From: JBBSOK01 sp038259825
GTDB taxonomy: Bacteria > Bacteroidota > Bacteroidia > Flavobacteriales > Flavobacteriaceae
Assembly: GCA_038259825.1 (NCBI GenBank)
Contig: JBBSOK010000116.1
Coordinates: 1 to 8,615 of the forward strand
DNA length: 8,615 bases
Direction of reading: 5' to 3'
The position numbers and the translations under genes are program-made. Below the pieces are notes generated by a model that saw only the letters and a program-made list of their open reading frames with translations, searched no databases and was not told where the DNA came from. Of this stretch, positions 1 to 6,243 are shown in pieces; within the stretch, counting starts at the first letter, position 1; every line of letters begins with the position of its first letter.

Positions 1-171
1 ATCTAAATCTTCACCTTTCGTATTTGTAACGTTGTAGTTTTCTTTTTTTAAAATTTCAGAAAAAGGATTTTCAATGCCGAGATCCAAAATATTACTTGAT
101 TTATCAATATGTTTTTTAACAAATTCAAGCGTTATTTTATATCTCTTATTTGGAAAAGTTCCTTCGTACAT
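1..171 (-). CDS. SAM-dependent methyltransferase-like protein, N-terminal part (truncated by window edge)
   Basis: The frame is open from an ATG at 169-171 to base 1 and gives 57 residues; the rest lies outside the window. The start is supported by an in-frame TAA six codons upstream with no other ATG between. Residues 28-33 (ILDLGI) look like strand one and motif I of a Rossmann-fold class I methyltransferase, preceded by a helix (about 14-25) as in small methyltransferases. The glycine-rich part of motif I is replaced by ENPFSEI (34-40), so the usual GxG is missing. Residues 50-57 (NTKGEDLD) would correspond to the second strand and the acidic loop. From memory, flavobacterial proteins of this look are annotated as methyltransferases, but the substrate is unknown. 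The gene lies 29 bases downstream of the ketosynthase gene on the same strand, so the two are probably co-transcribed. Family assignment is moderate; function is not known. Confidence 0.65.
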   Translation of the reverse strand, partial: MYEGTFPNKRYKITLEFVKKHIDKSSNILDLGIENPFSEILKKENYNVTNTKGEDLD

Positions 172-200
172 TACTTCAATTCTTTTTTATTCAGAATGAA

Positions 201-1259
201 TTAAACTCTATAAACAATGGCATTTATATTCATTCCGGCTCCAACACTCGCAAAAATTATTACGTCTCCTTTGTTAATTTCATGTCGCTCTAATTTATTG
301 TTTAGCACAAGGTCGTAAAGAGTTGGAACTGTTGCAACACTGCTATTCCCCAATTTGTCTATGCTCATTGGCATAATATCTTTTGGGGTTGGTAAATTAT
401 GTAGTTTATAAAATCGGTTTACTATGGCTTCGTCCATCTTTTCATTTGCTTGATGGATTAAAATCTTCTTTACTTCCGAAATATGAATACCACTTTTTTC
501 CAAACAAAGTTTCATAGCATCTGGAACATGGTTTAATGCAAATTCGTAAATTTTACGTCCGTACATTTTTATGTACTTACGAGCATCTGTTTTTTCTAGA
601 TTGTAGGATTCACCAAAGTAGATGAAATGTGCTTGTTCATAAGCATATGTAGCACTATGATGCGCTAAGATACCGCTATTACCTTCAACCTCCTCAATAA
701 TTGCTGCGCCCGCGCCGTCGCTGTAAATCATAGAATCTCGGTCGTGCTGATCTACAACACGTGAAAGAGCCTCGGCGCCAATAATTAAACATCTTTTGGC
801 AATACCAGCTTTTATAAAGGCATTGGCTTGTATCATACCTTCAATCCAACCGGGGCAACCAAAAAGCACATCATATGCAACACAATTAGGATTTTTTATT
901 TTTAGAATATGTTTAACCCGTGTTCCAATGCTTGGCACTGTATCACTTTGAACGCTACCAGCTTTTACATCTCCGTAATTATGAGCAACTATTAAATAAT
1001 CTATTTCTTCTTTATTGATATTACCATTTTCAATTGCCTTTTGGGCTGCAAAAACTGCAATATCTGATGTTGAATAATTATCTGGAATATATCTTCGCTC
1101 CGCGATTCCTGTAATTGCTTTAAATTTTTCAATAATTACTTCATTTTCGTGGCCAAAGCGGCTACCATCATCATTATAGAAATGATGATTTTCAAAGTTT
1201 TCATTTTTTGCAACTTCACTCGGTATATAACTTCCGATTCCTGTGATTGATACACCCAT
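201..1259 (-). CDS. 3-oxoacyl-ACP synthase III (FabH-like) family ketosynthase
   Basis: The 352-residue protein has the thiolase/KAS III fold of FabH-type condensing enzymes, which join an acyl primer to malonyl-ACP in the cytosol. It begins with the family strand ITGIGSYIPS (5-14). The catalytic triad is visible: Cys135 in FGCPGW (133-138), His269 in IHQANEK (268-274), and Asn305 in LGNSSVATVP (303-312). The C-terminal FASVGAGMN (336-344) matches the closing glycine loop of FabH. At 352 residues it is longer than typical FabH (about 315-330); extra sequence lies around 20-45 and 205-235. The sequence around Cys135 also differs from the ACSG-type setting of housekeeping FabH. It is therefore probably a specialised paralogue rather than the essential initiator of fatty acid synthesis; this is inference. 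The start is an ATG 20 bases downstream of a promoter-like TACTTTTA. The methyltransferase-like gene follows after 29 bases. Substrate is unknown, so no symbol is given. Confidence 0.9.
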   Translation of the reverse strand: MGVSITGIGSYIPSEVAKNENFENHHFYNDDGSRFGHENEVIIEKFKAITGIAERRYIPDNYSTSDIAVFAAQKAIENGNINKEEIDYLIVAHNYGDVKAGSVQSDTVPSIGTRVKHILKIKNPNCVAYDVLFGCPGWIEGMIQANAFIKAGIAKRCLIIGAEALSRVVDQHDRDSMIYSDGAGAAIIEEVEGNSGILAHHSATYAYEQAHFIYFGESYNLEKTDARKYIKMYGRKIYEFALNHVPDAMKLCLEKSGIHISEVKKILIHQANEKMDEAIVNRFYKLHNLPTPKDIMPMSIDKLGNSSVATVPTLYDLVLNNKLERHEINKGDVIIFASVGAGMNINAIVYRV

Positions 1260-1482
1260 ATATTTTGAAAATTTTGGATAAAAGTACGTAAATGCTCTAG
1301 TTTCTTAGCGAATAATACTATTAATTAATTGAGGGATATGTAATTCCTAAAGATTTAATACTTTATATGCTATATTCATTTTTTACCCATTCCTTAAAAA
1401 ACAATATTTATTGAAATAGCAATTAGTAATAATTATGGAATCAGATAAAATATCCAAATATCAATTAACTTATTATTTTTGA
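1260..1482. other. Intergenic spacer between gcvP and the ketosynthase gene
   Basis: This strongly AT-rich, 223-base stretch follows the gcvP stop and precedes the ketosynthase start; both genes run leftward. Apart from the promoter candidate at 1279-1286, no open frame of useful length on either strand, tRNA-like fold or clear repeat was found. A GATATTTGGATAT-like stretch (rc of about 1449-1461) can form only a four-base stem and is not a convincing gcvP terminator. Confidence 0.6.
1279..1286 (-). promoter_or_regulatory. Candidate -7 promoter element for the ketosynthase gene
   Basis: Read on the minus strand the site is TACTTTTA, seven of eight matches to the Bacteroidetes -7 consensus TAnnTTTG. 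It sits 20 bases before the ATG at 1259, so any leader would be very short. No convincing TTG -33 element is present at the usual 19-21 base distance. The call rests on position and one motif only. Confidence 0.4.
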
Positions 1483-4326
1483 TTACATATAAGCTTCAAT
1501 TGGCTCACAAGTACAAATTAGATTTCTATCACCATATGCATCATCAACTCTTCTAACCGATGGCCAAAATTTGTTATCTGACACATAATCTAATGGAAAT
1601 GCTGCTTGTTGTCTTGTATACGGAAATTCCCATTTATCGACAGTTAGCATCTGTAATGTATGCGGTGCATTTTTGAGCATGTTGTTAGGGTCATCTTTGT
1701 CCGCTACATCAATCTCTTTTCTAATTGAAAGCATTGCATCGCAAAATCTATCTAATTCAGCCTTAGATTCACTTTCGGTTGGCTCAATCATAATTGTTCC
1801 TGCTACCGGGAAAGAAACTGTTGGTGCGTGAAAGCCATAATCCATTAGTCTTTTCGCAATATCGGTAACTTCAATTCCATTTGCTTTAAAAGGTCTGCAA
1901 TCTACAATCATTTCGTGAGCCGCTCTTCCTTTTTCTCCTGCATATAAAACGTCATATTGACCATTTAATCGCTCCTTAATGTAGTTTGCATTTAAAATAG
2001 CATATTGAGTAGCTTTTTTAAGCCCATTTACACCTAACATACAGATATATGCATAGCTAATTAAACAAACTAAAGAGCTACCATAAGGTGCAGCAGATAC
2101 TGCTGTTATTGCATTCTCACCACCCGTTTTAATAATTGGATTAGATGGTAAAAAGGGAACTAACTGTTTTGCTACGCAAATTGGCCCAACACCTGGACCA
2201 CCGCCACCGTGAGGGATTGCGAAGGTTTTGTGTAAATTTAAATGGCAAACATCTGCACCAATTGCACCTGGATTAGTAAGTCCAACTTGTGCATTCATAT
2301 TGGCGCCATCCATATAAACCTGTCCACCGTTTTCGTGAATAATACTAGTAACTTCGCGGATTGACGATTCGTAAACACCGTGCGTAGAAGGGTAGGTAAC
2401 CATTAAAGCGGCTAAATTATCCTTATGCAAAATAGCTTTTTCTCTTAAGTCATCAATATCAATATTTCCTTCTTCCGTTGCTTTAGTAACAATAACCTGC
2501 ATTCCTGCCATTACAGCGCTTGCTGGGTTGGTTCCGTGTGCAGAAGATGGTATAAGACAAATTTTGCGATGACCGTCATTTCTACTTTCGTGATATGCAC
2601 GAATTACCATTAATCCAGCATATTCTCCTTGTGCGCCAGAGTTTGGTTGAAGCGAGGTACCAGCAAAACCGGTTATTTCAGTAAGTTGTTTTTCTAGCTT
2701 TTTTAGAACGTATTGGTATCCTTCTGCTTGCTCAATTGGAACAAATGGGTGCATATTTGCCCAAAATGGATCGCTTAATGGCAACATTTCTGCAGCTGCA
2801 TTGAGCTTCATAGTACAAGAACCTAATGCTATCATTGAATGTGTTAATGAAAGATCCTTGCGTTCAAGTTTTTTAATATAACGCATTAAGTCGGTCTCAC
2901 TATGGTATGTGTTAAAAACTTCGTTAGTTAAAAATTCTGTTTTTCTATTTACCGATTTTGGAATTTTATTTCCTGAAATCAATTCAGTTAATTTTGAAAA
3001 TTCTTTCTTAACTGCTTCGGCAAAAATTGAAATAATTTTATTTAAATCTTTTACTGTTGTTGTTTCGTTTATTGAAATTGATACCGTATCATCATCTGGA
3101 TAGTAAAAGTTTACATCTTTAGCTTCGGCAAGAAATTTTATTTTCGTGGCGTCAGTTTTAATAGCGATTGTGTCAAAATATGTTTCATTGGCTTGATAAA
3201 AACCTAAATTTTCTAGAGCATCTGCAAGCGTTACGGCACTGTTGTGGACTTTCGTTGCAATATATTCTAGCCCTTTCGGTCCGTGATATACTGCATACAT
3301 ACTGGCCATAACTGCTAATAAAACTTGGGCTGTACAAATATTACTAGTTGCTTTGTCGCGTTTTATATGTTGTTCTCTAGTCTGCAAAGCCATACGAAGC
3401 GCTCTGTTTCCGTCCATATCCTTGGTCACGCCAATTATGCGACCAGGAATGTTACGTTTGTATTCTTCTTTAGTTGCAAAAAATGCCGCGTGAGGACCGC
3501 CATAACCTAATGGGATACCAAAACGTTGGGTTGTACCAACAACAACATCTACCCCAAAATTACCTGGAGATTCTAATTTTACAAGACTTAGAATATCTGC
3601 CGCTACAGCAACTTTAATATTGGCTTTTTTAGCTGTGTCAACAAATTTTGCATAATCATACACTTTTCCCGTTTTTCCAGGATATTGAAGTATTGCACCA
3701 TAAAAATCGTCTCCGAAATTAAATTCTTCGTGATTTCCTATTACCAATTCAATTTCCAAAGGCTCAGAGCGTGTTTTTAGTACTGAAATAGTTTGTGGTA
3801 AAACTTCTTCAGAAACAAAAAATTTAACTGCATTACTTTGTTTTTTTTCCTTGTCCCGTACTGCAAATAAAAGGTTCATGGCTTCAGCTGCAGCAGTAGA
3901 TTCATCTAACAATGAAGCATTAGCTAGCTCCATTCCTGTTAAATCTGTTACCATTGTTTGGAAATTTAACAATGCTTCCAATCTTCCTTGTGCAATTTCA
4001 GCTTGATATGGTGTGTAAGCCGTGTACCAGCTTGGGTTTTCTAAGATATTACGTTGGATTACTGGCGGCATAATAGCCTGATTGTAACCTAAACCAATAT
4101 ACGTTTTGAATAATTTATTCTTGGAAGATAGCTCGGTAATGTGCTCCAAATATTCCTGCTCGCTCATAGCAGTTTCCAAGTTGAGCTTCTGTTTTAACAA
4201 AATATCATCCGGCACAGTTTCATAAATAAGTTGGTCAATACTTTCTACGCCAATGATTTCAAGCATTTCAGAAATGTCATGATCACGAGGACCGTTGTGT
4301 CTTTGTACAAAGGAATCTGTATTCAT
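1483..4326 (-). CDS. gcvP: Glycine dehydrogenase (aminomethyl-transferring), glycine cleavage P-protein
   Basis: GcvP is the PLP-dependent decarboxylase of the glycine cleavage system. It removes CO2 from glycine and passes the aminomethyl group to the lipoyl arm of the H-protein; the T- and L-proteins complete the cycle and charge tetrahydrofolate with a one-carbon unit. The 947 residues match the usual single-chain P-protein length (about 950), with both halves present rather than split into GcvPA and GcvPB. The N-terminal half begins with FVQRHNGP (6-13) and carries YIGLGY (76-81), YTAYTPYQAEIAQGRLEAL (101-119) and GRIIGVTKD (295-303). The C-terminal half has SCTMKLNA (503-510), SSAHGTNPASA (594-604), YMDGANMNAQVG (671-682) and the cofactor lysine Lys700 in HLNLHKTFAIPHGGGGPG (695-712). 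It ends with the expected RVDDAYGDRNL. No frameshift is seen. No gcvH or gcvT lies beside it, so it appears monocistronic. The ATG is chosen because the family N-terminus follows at once and a -7 promoter lies about 47 bases upstream. Confidence 0.98.
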   Translation of the reverse strand: MNTDSFVQRHNGPRDHDISEMLEIIGVESIDQLIYETVPDDILLKQKLNLETAMSEQEYLEHITELSSKNKLFKTYIGLGYNQAIMPPVIQRNILENPSWYTAYTPYQAEIAQGRLEALLNFQTMVTDLTGMELANASLLDESTAAAEAMNLLFAVRDKEKKQSNAVKFFVSEEVLPQTISVLKTRSEPLEIELVIGNHEEFNFGDDFYGAILQYPGKTGKVYDYAKFVDTAKKANIKVAVAADILSLVKLESPGNFGVDVVVGTTQRFGIPLGYGGPHAAFFATKEEYKRNIPGRIIGVTKDMDGNRALRMALQTREQHIKRDKATSNICTAQVLLAVMASMYAVYHGPKGLEYIATKVHNSAVTLADALENLGFYQANETYFDTIAIKTDATKIKFLAEAKDVNFYYPDDDTVSISINETTTVKDLNKIISIFAEAVKKEFSKLTELISGNKIPKSVNRKTEFLTNEVFNTYHSETDLMRYIKKLERKDLSLTHSMIALGSCTMKLNAAAEMLPLSDPFWANMHPFVPIEQAEGYQYVLKKLEKQLTEITGFAGTSLQPNSGAQGEYAGLMVIRAYHESRNDGHRKICLIPSSAHGTNPASAVMAGMQVIVTKATEEGNIDIDDLREKAILHKDNLAALMVTYPSTHGVYESSIREVTSIIHENGGQVYMDGANMNAQVGLTNPGAIGADVCHLNLHKTFAIPHGGGGPGVGPICVAKQLVPFLPSNPIIKTGGENAITAVSAAPYGSSLVCLISYAYICMLGVNGLKKATQYAILNANYIKERLNGQYDVLYAGEKGRAAHEMIVDCRPFKANGIEVTDIAKRLMDYGFHAPTVSFPVAGTIMIEPTESESKAELDRFCDAMLSIRKEIDVADKDDPNNMLKNAPHTLQMLTVDKWEFPYTRQQAAFPLDYVSDNKFWPSVRRVDDAYGDRNLICTCEPIEAYM

Positions 4327-4373
4327 CTAAAGAACAATTAAATTAGTAGCAATTTTTTTTTGTAATCGAGGTG

Positions 4374-4381
4374 CAAAAATA
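4374..4381 (-). promoter_or_regulatory. Probable -7 promoter element for gcvP
   Basis: On the minus strand the site is TATTTTTG followed by CACC, an exact match to the Bacteroidetes -7 motif TAnnTTTG. It is 47 bases upstream of the gcvP ATG, predicting a leader of about 40 bases. A clean TTG at -33 is not seen, so recognition would rely mainly on the -7 box. The leader is too short for a glycine riboswitch. Confidence 0.6.
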
Positions 4382-4426
4382 CGATTTTAACTAGGAATTT
4401 GGCACTCTTTTTCGAACTGTAAATTA

Positions 4427-4434
4427 TATATTTA
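4427..4434 (+). promoter_or_regulatory. Weak candidate -7 element for the UbiA-like membrane protein gene
   Basis: TATATTTA matches seven of eight bases of TAnnTTTG and lies 44 bases before the ATG at 4479. The nearest TTTG upstream (4398-4401) is spaced 25 bases away, longer than the usual 19-21. In so AT-rich a region a near match by chance is quite possible. Confidence 0.25.
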
Positions 4435-4478
4435 TCAACTATTATTAACCTTTACTAACAAAACTTTTAGATATTGAA

Positions 4479-5321
4479 ATGAAGGTTTTTCGAAGTTTAA
4501 TTAATTTTTATATAAACAGTAGTATTCACGTGGCTTTAGCGGGTGTGGCGTTTACTATGCTTACTTTATATCAATTTAAATTTTTAATTTCAATAAATAC
4601 TCTTGCATTTGTTTTCTTCGGAATTATAACAAGCTACAATTTTGTAAAATATGCCGAGTTTGCTGGTTTACATCACAGAAGATTGGCTTCATCCTTAAAG
4701 GCTATCCAACTTTTTTCGGTAGCTTGCTTTTTGCTATTAATTTATTTTACTTCTAAACAATCTTTTGAAACACTTGCTGTTACTGGTTTTTTTGGAATAT
4801 TTACTGTTTTATATGCTGTTCCTTTTTTAAGTAAAAAAAACCTTCGCACTTTTTCTAGTATTAAAATATTTGTTGTGGCTTTTGTTTGGGCCGGAATAAC
4901 CGTTCTTGTTCCTGTAATTTCTAACCAAATAGAAGTAGAATTGGATATTTGGCTATTATTTGTGCAACGGTTTTTAATTGTTGTAGTCTTAATGTTCCCA
5001 TTTGATATTAGAGATTTAAAATATGATGAAGAAAATCTAAAAACGTTACCTCAAATTCTAGGAATTCGAAACTGTAAAATTTTAGGCACATTACTTTTAT
5101 TAATTGTTGTTATCCTTCAATATATAATTTCTTTCCGCAATTTAAGTTTGGATTTTTCGCTTTGTATGTTTTGTATTATGGTTGCAATTTTATTGTGGGG
5201 AAGTAATAAGAAAAACGGCAATTATTATGCGTCATTTTGGGTTGAAGCTGCAGCGATTATTTGGATATTTTTATACTATATAATTGAGTTTATAATAAAA
5301 TCAGAAGTTAGTTTTTATTAA
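4479..5321 (+). CDS. Nine-helix membrane protein, UbiA prenyltransferase-like with degenerate first motif
   Basis: The 280-residue protein is almost wholly hydrophobic, with about nine membrane segments near 15-36, 37-56, 73-91, 97-117, 127-147, 157-175, 200-219, 224-240 and 251-271. UbiA-superfamily enzymes, which move prenyl chains onto aromatic or other acceptors in the inner membrane, also have nine helices, with Asp-rich motifs after helices 2 and 6. Here the second motif is present after helix 6: D176-x2-D179-x3-D183, followed by KTLPQILG (188-195), the usual sequel in that family. YAVPFL (112-117) also resembles the family tyrosine-proline element. The first motif, at 54-62 after helix 2, keeps only Asn54; its expected aspartates are Phe, Tyr and Ala. 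The protein may thus be a non-catalytic relative or have changed chemistry. No signal peptide is separable from helix 1. It is transcribed away from gcvP, and its stop overlaps that of the anti-sigma-like gene. UbiA kinship is inferred from pattern, not a search. Confidence 0.7.
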   Translation: MKVFRSLINFYINSSIHVALAGVAFTMLTLYQFKFLISINTLAFVFFGIITSYNFVKYAEFAGLHHRRLASSLKAIQLFSVACFLLLIYFTSKQSFETLAVTGFFGIFTVLYAVPFLSKKNLRTFSSIKIFVVAFVWAGITVLVPVISNQIEVELDIWLLFVQRFLIVVVLMFPFDIRDLKYDEENLKTLPQILGIRNCKILGTLLLLIVVILQYIISFRNLSLDFSLCMFCIMVAILLWGSNKKNGNYYASFWVEAAAIIWIFLYYIIEFIIKSEVSFY

Positions 5322-5560
5322 TTATTCAGCTTTTCCTGAAACTCATTCTTCAAAATAATTTTATCTTTTAACGGCATAACTTTAACTGAACTACGCTTCA
5401 AAAACTTTGTAAGTCTGTTGTTGCGCATACTATATTTTCTGCAAACACTGCAGTAAATTAAATGTATATTGAGCATTATGTTATCTCCTAAACCAGCTTC
5501 GTGGTATTGGTTTTTATCGCAAACGTGATTTGCCTCTGTACAATTTAAAAAAAACTTCAT
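5318..5560 (-). CDS. Small Cys/His protein, possible zinc-binding anti-sigma factor
   Basis: The 80-residue product starts MKFFLNCTEANHVCDK. Cys7, Cys14 and then His33-x3-Cys37-x2-Cys40 (HLIYCSVC) resemble the zinc-binding anti-sigma (ZAS, zf-HC2-like) pattern, in which an early Cys or His is followed about 25 residues later by HxxxCxxC. The remainder (about 44-80) is charged, rich in Lys and Arg, and has no membrane helix, so it would be a soluble regulator. The gene starts 2 bases after the sigma factor stop, the usual order for a sigma/anti-sigma pair and a setting for translational coupling. I chose the ATG at 5558-5560; the frame also allows a TTG at 5573-5575 inside the sigma gene, which would add five residues, but the ATG is the simpler start. 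From memory, small proteins of this type in flavobacteria are sometimes labelled glycine dehydrogenase, apparently because gcvP is close; nothing in the sequence supports that name. The function is inferred from context and motif. Confidence 0.75.
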   Translation of the reverse strand: MKFFLNCTEANHVCDKNQYHEAGLGDNIMLNIHLIYCSVCRKYSMRNNRLTKFLKRSSVKVMPLKDKIILKNEFQEKLNN

Positions 5561-5562
5561 AA

Positions 5563-6111
5563 TTATTTTAGCCAATTATTTTCAAGACACGTTGCCAAAC
5601 TTTTACGTGCTCTGTGAATGATTACCCAAAGATTGGACGGAGTGATTTCAAACTCCTTACAAATAGCTTCGGTGTCATAATTTTCAATAGTTTTTAACTT
5701 GAAGATTTGTGCCTGTTTTTCATTTATACTTTCAAGACACTGGTGTATTGCAAAACCCAACTCCTCATTTTCCAATTTATCTTCAGCCGTTATATCAAAA
5801 GGATCAGATACATTTTCCTCAAGCCAATCTCCTTCTTCATCTTCCGTTTTGTAATTTATATGAACTTCTGCTTTTCCTTTTTTTGAATTTTTTTTACGAT
5901 AATGGTCAATAATCTTTCGCTTTAAAATTGAGATTAACCAAGTGCGTTCGCTTGCTTCTCCCTTAAAATTTTTAGCGGATTTTAAAGCTGCAAAAAAAGT
6001 TTCACTAATTAAATCCTGAGAAATTTCATGGTCATTCACCCTTACAATTGTATAGTTATAAAGGTAATCGGCATATTTATCTATCCAAAGATTCGGATTT
6101 AATTTTTCCAA
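5563..6111 (-). CDS. ECF-type RNA polymerase sigma factor (sigma-70 family)
   Basis: The 182-residue protein has the two domains of an ECF sigma factor, which directs RNA polymerase to a stress or envelope regulon. Sigma region 2 spans about 8-74, with DLISETFFAALK (33-44) and the DNA-melting and -10 recognition part TWLISILKRKIIDHYRKK (57-74). A strongly acidic linker covers about 89-119. Region 4 spans about 118-175, with a helix-turn-helix near 147-172 that includes ITPSNLWVIIHRARKSL (156-172). No Met exists inside the protein, and an in-frame TGA lies eight codons upstream with no ATG between, so translation must use the TTG at 6109-6111 or another rare codon. The TTG gives a normal family N-terminus. 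An exact -7 promoter match lies 22 bases before it. The anti-sigma-like gene follows 2 bases after the stop. The regulon cannot be read from the window. Confidence 0.93.
   Translation of the reverse strand: MEKLNPNLWIDKYADYLYNYTIVRVNDHEISQDLISETFFAALKSAKNFKGEASERTWLISILKRKIIDHYRKKNSKKGKAEVHINYKTEDEEGDWLEENVSDPFDITAEDKLENEELGFAIHQCLESINEKQAQIFKLKTIENYDTEAICKEFEITPSNLWVIIHRARKSLATCLENNWLK
6109..6111 (-). other. TTG start codon of the sigma factor gene
   Basis: The only start-like codon between the upstream in-frame TGA and conserved region 2 is TTG, and the downstream frame has no ATG. A weak start codon would keep sigma synthesis low. This is deduced from the frame and not proven. Confidence 0.65.
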
Positions 6112-6133
6112 AGAGGCGTAATTAAGTTTATTT

Positions 6134-6141
6134 CAAAAATA
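6134..6141 (-). promoter_or_regulatory. Probable -7 promoter element for the sigma/anti-sigma-like pair
   Basis: On the minus strand the box is TATTTTTG, the same octamer as before gcvP and an exact match to TAnnTTTG. It ends 22 bases before the TTG start, so the leader would be only about 15 bases. No TTG element is seen at the usual -33 distance. The match to the primary-sigma motif suggests at least basal expression by the housekeeping sigma factor rather than only by itself. Confidence 0.55.
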
Positions 6142-6226
6142 GAGAAGTTTATGATCATTTGTGAATATGGCTATTCTTTTAAAAATATTATACGTGATGA
6201 AAGTGATTAAAATTTCTAAAAATTAT

Positions 6227-6243
6227 TCAATTAATAAAATTGA
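6227..6243 (-). terminator. Weak candidate terminator after the M3 peptidase gene
   Basis: Directly after the M3 stop, the minus strand reads TCAATT, a five-base loop TTATT, then AATTGA, followed eight bases later by a short T run. The six-base stem contains one G-C pair only, so it is much weaker than a standard intrinsic terminator. It is listed because it is the only hairpin between the M3 gene and the sigma promoter. Confidence 0.25.

Noticed and set aside
1318..1331. TATTAATTAATTGA-like stretch in the spacer as a possible operator or repeat
   Set aside because: Similar AT runs are seen in other spacers of this window; the palindrome is simple and expected by chance at this base composition.
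1420..1482. Possible intrinsic terminator after gcvP
   Set aside because: Only AT-only or four-base stems can be drawn, and no stem is followed by a proper T run on the minus strand.
2909..3510. Plus-strand open frames (2909-3103 and 3325-3510) antisense to gcvP
   Set aside because: Low-complexity translations with no recognisable motif, lying fully inside a strongly conserved gene in the opposite direction.
4327..4373. Possible glycine riboswitch in the gcvP leader
   Set aside because: Only about 40 bases separate the predicted transcription start from the ATG, far too short for the aptamer, and no GC-rich stems are present.
5561..5575. A longer form of the small Cys/His protein starting from TTG at 5575
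   Set aside because: It would overlap the end of the sigma gene and add only five residues; the ATG at 5560 lies in an ideal coupled position 2 bases after the sigma stop.
5709..5912. Plus-strand open frame antisense to the sigma factor gene
   Set aside because: Its protein is a Leu/Phe-rich shadow of the acidic linker region, with no promoter and no family resemblance.
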